Positions 1 to 7,005 of a stretch of DNA of 26,751 nucleotides are shown here, piece by piece. Position 1 is the first letter of the stretch, and every line of letters begins with the position of its first letter. Source of the DNA: a virus; the IMG/VR virus record IMGVR_UViG_3300007640_000186, positions 1 through 26,751 of that record; one strand, given 5' to 3'. The notes below the pieces were generated by a model, which was given only the letters and a program-made list of their open reading frames with translations, made no database searches and was not told where the DNA came from. A program made the position numbers and the translations under genes.

Positions 1-415
1 CATTTCCTTTTACGGAAGGACCTCCTAATACGAATTCTGTAGCTACTGCACCTCTTGAATCTCTACCCCAATTATCAATTGTTTTGTATGGGTTGTGCCA
101 ACCTGCTGTGTGGTGTAAAAATACCCACTCGGGCTTAATAGGACCTTGCTTATATTCACCTACAGGTAAAAAGTGTCGATTAATTACTAAACCATTATCT
201 GTGGTATAAACTTTTTCAGAGGCGTCTGTTGTAGCTAATCCCATTTCATCCCAAGTTTTGGGACCTACAATACCATCTGCTACTAAACCATTTTCTAATT
301 GCCATTTTTTAACAGCCATTTCAGTTTTAGGACCAAAATCACCATCAGCATGGATTTCTAGAAACTCTTGAAGTTCTTTTACTTCTTTACCTCGTGAACC
401 TATTTTTAGTAGCAT
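1..415 (-). CDS. Endolysin: N-terminal peptidoglycan-binding domain plus N-acetylmuramoyl-L-alanine amidase (3' end missing)
   Basis: The gene starts at ATG 415 and stays open to base 1, so about 138 residues are visible and the C-terminus lies outside the window. Residues about 1-60 form a peptidoglycan-binding (PG_binding_1) domain, seen as two similar halves: GSRGKEVKELQEFL with DGDFGPKTEMAVKKWQ, then a second DGIVGPKTWDEM. A linker follows, then the start of an amidase_2 (T7 lysozyme/PGRP-like) domain with WVFLHHTAGWHNP, where a His of the HHTAG motif is the expected first zinc ligand, and then the AVATEFVLGG strand. Enzymes of this type cut the bond between N-acetylmuramic acid and L-alanine to lyse the host. 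The gene sits downstream of several small membrane proteins, as expected for a lysis module. The remaining zinc ligands cannot be checked because the gene is truncated by the window edge. Confidence 0.9.
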   Translation of the reverse strand, partial: MLLKIGSRGKEVKELQEFLEIHADGDFGPKTEMAVKKWQLENGLVADGIVGPKTWDEMGLATTDASEKVYTTDNGLVINRHFLPVGEYKQGPIKPEWVFLHHTAGWHNPYKTIDNWGRDSRGAVATEFVLGGPSVKGN

Positions 416-426
416 GTTTATAAATA

Positions 427-831
427 TTAAAATTGATTAGATAATCGAGTTTCTTCAATTGTTTCTTGTAATTCTTTTAAGGTAACAGGACATTCTAAAT
501 CTAATCCTGCCTCAAAAGACTCTTCTAATATACCATCTTTAAAAATTAATATAGTAGGAGCCATTCTTACTTTATATTTTTTCTTTAGTACTGGGTTAGA
601 AGCTAAATCACATCTATAATAATGAGTAACATTTTTTAATTTATTAAATTCTTTAAAGGAATTATCATTATTAAATTTAACCCAGAATTCAATTATTACA
701 ATAGAACTTTTATCATCTCCAAATGGAGATTTTTCGTGGATTTTACTTTTATAATCTTCATCACCAACCCAGTCTTGAGCTTGGAGATTAAAACTAAAAA
801 CTAAAAAGAAGAATAAGAATAAGTTTTTCAT
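427..831 (-). CDS. Secreted thioredoxin-fold protein lacking the CXXC active site
   Basis: I place the start at ATG 831 (134 aa) rather than at the longer upstream start at 870, because the shorter form begins with a clean signal peptide: MKNLF, a Phe/Leu-rich core, then cleavage after QAQ at residue 19. The 13 extra residues would also overlap the preceding gene. The mature part looks like a thioredoxin fold: strand IVIIEFW (about 44-50), a helix, the strand HYYRCDL, then MAPTILIF (90-97) with the conserved cis-proline, then a GLDL/helix end. The segment that would hold WCGPC reads WVKFNNDNSF, so both redox cysteines are missing and disulfide exchange is unlikely. It may be a binding or chaperone-like protein in the periplasm. 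Its stop codon abuts the endolysin start. Fold assignment is moderate; function is unknown. Confidence 0.7.
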   Translation of the reverse strand: MKNLFLFFFLVFSFNLQAQDWVGDEDYKSKIHEKSPFGDDKSSIVIIEFWVKFNNDNSFKEFNKLKNVTHYYRCDLASNPVLKKKYKVRMAPTILIFKDGILEESFEAGLDLECPVTLKELQETIEETRLSNQF

Positions 832-832
832 A

Positions 833-1117
833 TTATTTTCTTTTTTGAAGCTCATATAATCTCTCATCAATTTTTTCTAACTGGGATTTTATGTCTTCAA
901 CATCATCCTGAGTATCCATAATAGTTGATCTAATAAGTTCATCTTTCATATCAAACTCCATTCTTTCAATCTCAGGTTCAGGAAGTGCTTTTGCTTTTTC
1001 TATATCTGCTTGTAATGTAAACCACATACCAATAACGGTTGCTATAAAAAATACAACAATCCCTATGGTTTTTAAGTCTAGTGTAACTTTAGTATTTTCT
1101 CCTATTTGTTTAGTCAT
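833..1117 (-). CDS. Small single-pass membrane protein with periplasmic coiled coil (i-spanin-like candidate)
   Basis: This 94-residue protein has a short polar N-terminus, one strongly hydrophobic membrane segment (about 16-36, IGIVVFFIATVIGMWF) and then a long charged tail rich in Glu, Asp, Lys and Leu/Ile that ends in a likely coiled coil (about 65-94, DVEDIKSQLEKIDERLYELQ). By topology it resembles inner-membrane spanin subunits (Rz-like): short cytoplasmic N-terminus, one helix, periplasmic coiled coil. No partner lipoprotein with a lipobox is visible nearby, so the spanin call is only a hypothesis. It lies between the beta-barrel-like gene and the thioredoxin-like gene with almost no spacing on either side, which argues that it belongs to the same late envelope/lysis operon. 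An unrelated membrane tether is the main alternative. Confidence 0.6.
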   Translation of the reverse strand: MTKQIGENTKVTLDLKTIGIVVFFIATVIGMWFTLQADIEKAKALPEPEIERMEFDMKDELIRSTIMDTQDDVEDIKSQLEKIDERLYELQKRK

Positions 1118-1126
1118 CTTATCCTA

Positions 1127-2308
1127 TTATCTAAATGTATAATTTAAACCAAATGTAGTTTGGTATAACTGACTATCCCACATTTTGCTATACTCTCCTT
1201 CAACAAAAATACCTAAATTTTTACCTACTTTCCAACCTAAATTAGCACCAAAGTTATAATCAGACCATTGTTTACCTTCTAATAAATTATTGTGCCCTCC
1301 TTTACCCCAATTATCTCTATGTAAGTATGAAAAATCTTCATCACCCATTATATAATGGTGATAAGGTAAAATCCAGTTAGCATAAGCATGTAACCAAAAT
1401 TTAGATTCATAGTGGTAAAGGTCAAAACCTATGATTGGAGCAATTTCACCAAATCTCTCTAATTGAGACCATATTTCATTATTATAACGGTTCATTAAAC
1501 TAGGAAATACATTTTCTCTAAATGCTAAATCTGAATGTGCTACTTCATTACCATCAGGATCTACCCAACACCAGTCTTGAGTAGTATCTCCGTTTGCTGT
1601 AGTTTGAGTATAAAATACGTCTTGGTACCCATATTGATAACCTAAAGTATACCAAGGATTTAATGCATTACCTGTATCATCTGTTTCATTTAACCAAATT
1701 TCAATAGGATTATAACCATAAGGTCTATCATGAGTTCTAAATATGGCACCCGCAGATATGGAAAATTTTTTACCAATAGGTAATCTTGCTCTAGTTTCAG
1801 CTGATTGGTATTTTAAATTGATTCTACCAACTTCTCTACTTTCTGCTTTTACAATATGGTATTTACCTGTGTGTTTTAAAAAATATCTACTATTATCAAA
1901 CTCTCTTCCCATCCATCTTTCCCATTCTTTATGGAATTGATATTCAAGACCTTGTATTGCAGAAGATGGTGCTGTAAATACTAATTGATCTTCAGTCCCA
2001 TCATAATAATTTCTAGGTTTTCTTTCATAATCAAATCTAGCTAATTTTCTAATACCAAATCCATATCTGTAATCGAATGGGTATTTTATTGTATTATCTT
2101 CTACTCTAGGTATACTATATAAAGAACCATTTTCATTAGTTCTTACAACATAAGTAGGATAAGGTGCTTCAATTGAGTTTCTAATTTCACCGGCTCCATA
2201 TATGGTTCCATATTTTAAGAAATCTTCATAAAGGGAGTTAATAAAGTTTTGAGCTTTAATTTGAGAACTTACTAATAATAGTAAGCATAATAATATTTTT
2301 TTCATCAT
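1127..2308 (-). CDS. Putative outer-membrane beta-barrel protein with signal peptide
   Basis: The 393-residue product starts MMKKILLCLLLLVSSQIKAQ, a textbook signal peptide ending in KAQ as in many Bacteroidetes exported proteins. The mature part has few long hydrophobic runs but many alternating aromatic/polar stretches separated by Asn/Gly/Asp turns (for example FSISAGAIFRTH, FWLHAYANWILPYHHY, NFGANLGWKVGKNLGIFVEGEY). It ends in TTFGLNYTFR, close to the C-terminal beta signal of outer-membrane proteins. I infer a beta barrel in the host outer membrane. Start and stop overlap the upstream gene as ATGA (2305-2308), which suggests translational coupling; ATG 2305 is an equally possible start. 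Phage genes for outer-membrane proteins sometimes change receptors or block superinfection, but nothing here proves that role. I do not recognise a named family. Confidence 0.65.
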   Translation of the reverse strand: MMKKILLCLLLLVSSQIKAQNFINSLYEDFLKYGTIYGAGEIRNSIEAPYPTYVVRTNENGSLYSIPRVEDNTIKYPFDYRYGFGIRKLARFDYERKPRNYYDGTEDQLVFTAPSSAIQGLEYQFHKEWERWMGREFDNSRYFLKHTGKYHIVKAESREVGRINLKYQSAETRARLPIGKKFSISAGAIFRTHDRPYGYNPIEIWLNETDDTGNALNPWYTLGYQYGYQDVFYTQTTANGDTTQDWCWVDPDGNEVAHSDLAFRENVFPSLMNRYNNEIWSQLERFGEIAPIIGFDLYHYESKFWLHAYANWILPYHHYIMGDEDFSYLHRDNWGKGGHNNLLEGKQWSDYNFGANLGWKVGKNLGIFVEGEYSKMWDSQLYQTTFGLNYTFR

Positions 2309-2565
2309 TTTTCTTTTTTATTACTAAAGATTTTTTCTAATCCTGCGATTCCAAAACAACCTAAAGTAATAATCAAAAATGATTCATAAATAAATTCGTT
2401 AATTACTAAATCTTTACTAAAATAACCTGTTACTAAATCAGCAACTGCAAAAATAACCATTACAGCAAATGACATAAAGCCTATTACACTTTTTTCATTT
2501 ACATCATTTTCATCTTTAAATATGTCTCTAAAAGCCATCCAATTTTGTTTTAATTTTTTTAACAT
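2305..2565 (-). CDS. Two-helix membrane protein, holin candidate
   Basis: This 86-residue protein has a charged N-terminus (about 1-26), a first membrane helix (about 27-47, IGFMSFAVMVIFAVADLVTGY), a short polar loop, a second helix (about 59-78, FLIITLGCFGIAGLEKIF) and a short Lys-rich C-terminus (SNKKEK). Size, two helices and a basic tail fit class II holins. The gene starts shortly after a hairpin terminator and an AT-rich promoter-like element, so it probably heads its own transcript with the barrel, coiled-coil, thioredoxin-like and endolysin genes. The position just ahead of the endolysin operon supports a holin role, but holins share little sequence and the assignment rests on topology and context. 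Confidence 0.5.
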   Translation of the reverse strand: MLKKLKQNWMAFRDIFKDENDVNEKSVIGFMSFAVMVIFAVADLVTGYFSKDLVINEFIYESFLIITLGCFGIAGLEKIFSNKKEK

Positions 2566-2607
2566 ATAGTAACGATTAAATGTAACAAATTATATATTCA
2601 TAAATAT

Positions 2608-2632
2608 AAAAAAAGGGATGCTATTGCATCCC
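2608..2632 (-). terminator. Rho-independent terminator after the 70-aa membrane protein gene
   Basis: A perfect 7-bp stem (2615-2621 with 2626-2632, GGGATGC/GCATCCC on the plus strand) encloses a 4-base loop. Read on the minus strand it is followed at once by seven T (2614-2608), the layout of an intrinsic terminator for leftward transcription. It lies 28 bases past the stop of the 2660-2872 gene and before the 2305-2565 gene. Confidence 0.85.
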
Positions 2633-2659
2633 TCTTCCAAAATATTTAAAAAAAATTTT

Positions 2660-2872
2660 TTATTTTTTTAGTAATTTAAGTAACCATCCTTTTACTAAAT
2701 CCCAATTACGTGTAGCAAATACACCAAATGCAAATCCAGCATAAATTTTATAACCAAAAGACCAAAGTAATAAACCTAAACCTAGACCTAATACACCTTC
2801 AATCCCATTAGCTACTACCCAATCTTTAATGATTGTAATAATTTTTTTAAGAAATTCTAATACTTTTTTCAT
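2660..2872 (-). CDS. Small cationic membrane protein of unknown function
   Basis: This 70-residue protein has an amphipathic Lys/Ile-rich N-terminus (MKKVLEFLKKIITIIKDW), a Gly/Leu-rich hydrophobic stretch from about residue 25 to 54 (GVLGLGLGLLLWSFGYKIYAGFAFGVF) long enough for one or two helices, and a basic amphipathic end (VKGWLLKLLKK). It could be a second holin, an antiholin or another membrane-active peptide. It is followed by a strong terminator and preceded by an AT-rich element (2893-2902), so it may be a monocistronic unit between the RNR genes and the lysis operon. I recognise no named family. I call it a real gene because of its clean start, membrane pattern and flanking signals. 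Confidence 0.6.
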   Translation of the reverse strand: MKKVLEFLKKIITIIKDWVVANGIEGVLGLGLGLLLWSFGYKIYAGFAFGVFATRNWDLVKGWLLKLLKK

Positions 2873-2892
2873 AATAATTTAATTTTTGTGTT

Positions 2893-2902
2893 AATACATA
2901 TT
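2893..2902 (-). promoter_or_regulatory. Variant of the recurring AT-rich promoter-like element
   Basis: The plus strand reads AATACATATT, a variant (C for A) of the TATAAATATT element found before the sheath, tube and tape measure genes. It lies 20 bases upstream of the 2872 start, the usual distance in this window. Role inferred from position only. Confidence 0.3.
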
Positions 2903-2912
2903 TAAAAATTTG

Positions 2913-4625
2913 TTATCCGTCACATGCAAGGCAATCATCGGTTGTTCTTGACCCTAAATCTCCTTTAATTACTGAATCTGTTCTTAGGTAATAAAGTGTT
3001 TTAATACCCAACTTCCAGGCTTCCATATGGACTTGATTTATCCATCTAGGAGAATCAGTAGGGTCAAAAGCAACATTTAAAGATTGAGTTTGATCAATAT
3101 ATTTCTGACGTATTGCTGCCTGTTGAACTAATGCTAATTGATTTATTTCTGGGAATGTTAAGAATATTTCTTTTTCCTCATCTGTTAAAATATCATGAGG
3201 TAGATTAGCAACAGAACCATTATCAGCTAAAATCTGATCCCATATTTTACTTTGGTTTTTACCTTTATCATTTAATAATTTTTCTAATTCAGGATTTTTT
3301 ACAATAAATGTTCCTTTAGCACCATTAAATACATAAACGTTTGCTGGTTGGGGTTCAATACCTGCGGAACATGAGTTGATTCTAGAATTAGATACTGTAG
3401 GGGCGATTGCCATTACGTGGGTATTTCTCATTCCTGTACCCTTACACCATAAAGGTTCTCCATATTCTAAAGCCATTTGACGAGATGCTGCTTCAGCTTT
3501 TTGTCTAATATCACTAAAGATAGTATGAGTCCAAGCTGTAGAAGCTAATGAATTAAATGGTAATCCTTTTTGTTGAAGGAAGGTATGCCATCCCATTACA
3601 CCTAAACCTAATGCTCTACCTTTTTTAGCATGTCTATGAGAACGAATCATTGAATCCTTACCATTAGTTTTTTGGATAAATTCTTCCATTACACCATCTA
3701 AGAAGTAAGTAGCAACTTCAACTACATCTGTATTTTTCCACTCATCATACTTAGCTAAGTTAAGTGAAGACAAACAACAGATAAATGAATGTTCCTCATC
3801 TGTATGTAGTGTAATTTCAGAACAAATATTAGTCATAGAGACATCTAAGTTGTTCATTCTGTATGCTAAAGGATTATCTTTATTAACATTATCCTTAAAC
3901 ATAATGTATGGTTCACCCGTCTCTACACGTGATTTAAGTATTTCTAACCACAATGACATAGCCTCGCTGTCTCGATCTTGTAAGCGCTTCATAAACGCAT
4001 CATCAACAACTACAGCTTGGTGTAGGTTCAAACATTGTCTGTTTGGGTCACCTTTAGGACGACGGATTTGTAAAAATTCTTTAATATCTTTGTGGTTGAT
4101 GTCTAAGTTTACGGATGCTGCTCCTCTACGAACTGAACCTTGGTTGGTAGCAATAATGGTTGAATCATAAATTTTAGCCCAAGGAACTACACCTTCTGAT
4201 TTTCCATTTCCTGTAATGTGTTCTCCTCTTCCTCTAATTCGACTAAGGGATATTCCCACGCCTCCCCCATAACTAGTAAGGCGCATAAGCTCTGCGTTAG
4301 TGAGGCCAATACCACGTACCGAATCCGGAGTATCAATCCCAAAACAACTAATAGGCAAACCCCTGTCAGTACCAGTGTTACTGAGTACAGGAGAAGCAAG
4401 TCCAATCCATCCATTCCAAATATATTTAAAGAATTTATTTTCTAAATCAGGGCGATTTAAACGCATCGCCACAGCGTGAGCTACTCTTCGGTATGCTTTT
4501 TTAGGTGTTTCCCCAGGAAGTAAATACCCTTTTGAAATTGTAGACAATGCTACTTCATCAAAAAAATCAGGGTAATCTTTACCTCTTTCCCACTGGGTAT
4601 AGTCTGCTATTAAATTGTTATCCAT
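2913..4625 (-). CDS. nrdA: Ribonucleoside-diphosphate reductase, class I alpha (catalytic) subunit
   Basis: This 570-residue enzyme reduces ribonucleotides to deoxyribonucleotides in the cytoplasm, together with the NrdB partner encoded 2 bases upstream. Key residues are visible: active-site pair C94 (PISCFG) and C283/C284 (SFICCLSSLNL), the catalytic NICSE motif (N266, C268, E270), the radical-transfer tyrosines Y545/Y546 (TLYYLRT) and the C-terminal redox pair CLACDG (C565, C568). It is shorter than the roughly 760 residues of E. coli NrdA because the N-terminal ATP cone is missing: the sequence starts directly in the helical domain (YTQWERGKDY). It therefore should not be switched off by dATP through that site. 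Phages carry such enzymes to raise dNTP supply. Other minus and plus open frames inside it are shadows. Confidence 0.96.
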   Translation of the reverse strand: MDNNLIADYTQWERGKDYPDFFDEVALSTISKGYLLPGETPKKAYRRVAHAVAMRLNRPDLENKFFKYIWNGWIGLASPVLSNTGTDRGLPISCFGIDTPDSVRGIGLTNAELMRLTSYGGGVGISLSRIRGRGEHITGNGKSEGVVPWAKIYDSTIIATNQGSVRRGAASVNLDINHKDIKEFLQIRRPKGDPNRQCLNLHQAVVVDDAFMKRLQDRDSEAMSLWLEILKSRVETGEPYIMFKDNVNKDNPLAYRMNNLDVSMTNICSEITLHTDEEHSFICCLSSLNLAKYDEWKNTDVVEVATYFLDGVMEEFIQKTNGKDSMIRSHRHAKKGRALGLGVMGWHTFLQQKGLPFNSLASTAWTHTIFSDIRQKAEAASRQMALEYGEPLWCKGTGMRNTHVMAIAPTVSNSRINSCSAGIEPQPANVYVFNGAKGTFIVKNPELEKLLNDKGKNQSKIWDQILADNGSVANLPHDILTDEEKEIFLTFPEINQLALVQQAAIRQKYIDQTQSLNVAFDPTDSPRWINQVHMEAWKLGIKTLYYLRTDSVIKGDLGSRTTDDCLACDG

Positions 4626-4627
4626 AA

Positions 4628-5614
4628 TTAAAAAATGCTTTCATCCCACTGTAAGTGGCCTTTTGAATAGTTAGTTACTCGGTTTGCAAAGAAATCAGTA
4701 TGTTGTTTACCAGCTGATAAAGCATCAAACCATTTCATTCTTTCTACTGCTGTTGGGTCAATATCGGTAATAATTGAATTGTATCCAAGGTCACCTAATT
4801 TAGTATTAACTCTATTTTTAATAAAGTTTTCCAAGTCATATTGAGAACAACCCTCTAAATCTCCTAATGAATAGCACTTTTGAATAAAATCAAGTTCAAG
4901 TTTTAATGATAACAAAGCTGCTTCATTTATTGCTGCCTCAAGTTCTGGGGTTTTAAGTTCAGGGTTTTCTTTAATAAGTGTTCTGAATAACCAACATCCA
5001 GCTTCGGAATGGAGTGATTCATCTCTAATAGACCATTCAACAATTTGCCCAACACCTTTTAGTTTGTTTCTCATCTTAAATGATAACAATACCGCAAATG
5101 AAGAAAATAGGTTTACCCCTTCAGTAAATGCTGAGAATACAGCGAGTGATTTAGCAATCTCATGAAGACTATCTTCACCAGAAAAACTATCTCTAACAGT
5201 AGTAAGAGCTTCAATTTTAGCCATTGTAGCTTCATCTTCCATAAACTCTGCAAAGTTTTCAAGACCAAGTGTTTCATTTAATAATGAATAAGCTTCAGCG
5301 TGAATAGTTTCAAATGCCCCAAAAGTTGTAGCCATCATAATAACTTCTGGTTTACGGAACCATTTTGTTACTAATCCTGACCAGTAATCGTTTACAACTG
5401 TTTCGGTTTGAGCAAATCCCTTAAGGATAGACCCAATAATATTTTTTTCTGTTTCATTTAAATTTGAATTCCAATCATTCAAATCTGACATCATTGGAAC
5501 TTCTGTGTGTAACCAATGTGCCTGTTGTTGTTTAAGCCAATAATCAGCTGCTTCTTGATACTCGAACGGTTTATAGACAATACGTTCCTGCAATAGATTT
5601 TTTTTCTTTGCCAT
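4628..5614 (-). CDS. nrdB: Ribonucleoside-diphosphate reductase, class I beta (radical-generating) subunit
   Basis: The 328-residue protein is the ferritin-like subunit that makes the radical for NrdA. Probable metal ligands are E71 (QTETVV), E102 and H105 (FETIHAEAY), E165 (FTEGVNLF), E199 and H202 (IRDESLH). Tyr109 sits at the place of the radical tyrosine of E. coli (Y122). The first ligand is Glu where E. coli has Asp84, a change seen in some other subclasses (class Ic, and to my memory the dimanganese class Id of flavobacteria). There is no N-terminal ATP cone, unlike some flavobacterial NrdB proteins. The C-terminal tail (QWDESIF) is the usual site for docking to the alpha subunit. The gene order is nrdB then nrdA in transcription, with 2 bases between them. 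Confidence 0.95.
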   Translation of the reverse strand: MAKKKNLLQERIVYKPFEYQEAADYWLKQQQAHWLHTEVPMMSDLNDWNSNLNETEKNIIGSILKGFAQTETVVNDYWSGLVTKWFRKPEVIMMATTFGAFETIHAEAYSLLNETLGLENFAEFMEDEATMAKIEALTTVRDSFSGEDSLHEIAKSLAVFSAFTEGVNLFSSFAVLLSFKMRNKLKGVGQIVEWSIRDESLHSEAGCWLFRTLIKENPELKTPELEAAINEAALLSLKLELDFIQKCYSLGDLEGCSQYDLENFIKNRVNTKLGDLGYNSIITDIDPTAVERMKWFDALSAGKQHTDFFANRVTNYSKGHLQWDESIF

Positions 5615-5634
5615 TTTAATATTTTATAAATTTA

Positions 5635-6999
5635 TTAAGAATTTAACTCGAAAAACTTATTTGCCAACATTTTTTTATCAAATGTGTCAAAGCTTTCAAA
5701 ACTTTTAGTTTGGGTTGGTGATTCATCGGATTCGTAATCATCAGCATTGTAATCATGAACTTCAAAATGACCGGTGGATGTATCTGCTTTTACCCCAAAT
5801 GTTAAACCATCCATTCCGTATCTGTTTTTCATAATGTGAAATCTTCCTGTTCCGTTTACTTTGTCTTTTGCTTTTCTTGAAAGAGACATACAGAAGTCGG
5901 TAATCATAATTTTATCATATGAACCGGCAGCCTTATCCCCTTCAATAACATCATCCTTTGCACCTGCACGATTTACTTGAGAAACTGACCAAACAGGCAC
6001 ATTTAATTCTCTAGCAAGTCCTTTAGTGCTTGTATAAATATCATCAATTTCACCTTTACGGTCTGCAGTTCGTTTTCTTGTTGAAAGAAGATCAACATAG
6101 TCAATTATAATTAAATCAGGCTTAACACCTAAGTCAGTTACTTTTCTTATATGAGATTCAATCGTTGAAATAGTGGCTCTTCCTGTAGGAAATTCCTTAA
6201 TAATTAATTCACCTGGAAGTTCAGGAAGGATTTCTTCAATTTTTGCTCTGTTTTTTAAAACTCTATCAACTGGAATATTGGAGAAAAAAGCATCATAACG
6301 ACGACCAACATATTCCTCACCTAATTCTAAAGTATAATGAAGAACATTAAACCCCATTCTCACAGCATACCCTCCTAAGGCAACTAACGACCAAGATTTA
6401 CCACCTCCTGGATTACCAAATATAAGACCAAAATCTCCATTTCCGATACCTCCTTGAAGTATTTCGTTAACCTTTTCCCATGGAGTTGGAATAATAGTTC
6501 TTGAGTCTTCTCTAAAACGAGACTCAATGTCTTTGTTATATTCATGACCTACGTTTTTATCTTGTCCAGCTTTAAGGGCTGATTCTACTAGAAATTTAAT
6601 ACCATCAAAATCACCAGCTTTTAACAAATCTACACTATTAAGAAGTGCTTTTTTTAATTGTTGGTTTTTACAAAACGTTGAGAATTCCTCTTGAACATAT
6701 GCTAAATCTTCATCAGATGCTTGATATGCTTCTCGAAGTTGTTCTTTAATTGAAAGAGCTAATACTTCATTATCAATACGTTTCATTTCAATTTTAAGGA
6801 TATCCATTGAAGGTGTAGTATGATATTTATCATAATACTTTAGGATTTCCTTAATAATCCATTTATGGGCTTGATTATCCCAATACTCCTCACTAATAAT
6901 ATCATGGATATTTGTTAGAAACTCTTTATGAGTTAATAAGGAAGATAGTACTTTAACTTGAAAGTGAGTACCATATTGATTTAATGTTGTTAATGTCAT
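5635..6999 (-). CDS. Replicative DNA helicase, DnaB/T4 gp41-like
   Basis: This 454-residue protein has an N-terminal helical domain (about 1-150) and a RecA-like motor domain: Walker A GNPGGGKS at 195-202, the TLELGEEYVGRRYDA segment (about 223-237), Walker B LIIIDYVDLL at 296-305, then a VWSVSQVNRAGAKD motif (sensor region) and a C-terminal KNRYGMDG segment that supplies the arginine/base-loop region. This is the gp41-type branch of the DnaB family, a ring helicase that unwinds DNA ahead of the fork. No primase gene is in the window, and no primase zinc finger is fused to it. It follows the 5' nuclease gene by a few bases, within a compact replication operon that runs on into nrdB and nrdA. 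Confidence 0.93.
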   Translation of the reverse strand: MTLTTLNQYGTHFQVKVLSSLLTHKEFLTNIHDIISEEYWDNQAHKWIIKEILKYYDKYHTTPSMDILKIEMKRIDNEVLALSIKEQLREAYQASDEDLAYVQEEFSTFCKNQQLKKALLNSVDLLKAGDFDGIKFLVESALKAGQDKNVGHEYNKDIESRFREDSRTIIPTPWEKVNEILQGGIGNGDFGLIFGNPGGGKSWSLVALGGYAVRMGFNVLHYTLELGEEYVGRRYDAFFSNIPVDRVLKNRAKIEEILPELPGELIIKEFPTGRATISTIESHIRKVTDLGVKPDLIIIDYVDLLSTRKRTADRKGEIDDIYTSTKGLARELNVPVWSVSQVNRAGAKDDVIEGDKAAGSYDKIMITDFCMSLSRKAKDKVNGTGRFHIMKNRYGMDGLTFGVKADTSTGHFEVHDYNADDYESDESPTQTKSFESFDTFDKKMLANKFFELNS

Positions 7000-7005
7000 T
7001 ATAAC

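Noticed and set aside
832-870. Upstream start for the thioredoxin-like gene (147 aa form)
   Set aside because: It would place 13 charged residues before a clear signal peptide and overlap the neighbouring gene; ATG 831 is far more likely.
4187-4414. Minus-strand open frame with hydrophobic residues inside nrdA
   Set aside because: It lies wholly within the conserved nrdA coding region in another frame and has no leader or context of its own.
3850-4445. Plus-strand open frames opposite nrdA
   Set aside because: Shadows of the conserved nrdA gene; no plus-strand gene is otherwise supported in the window.
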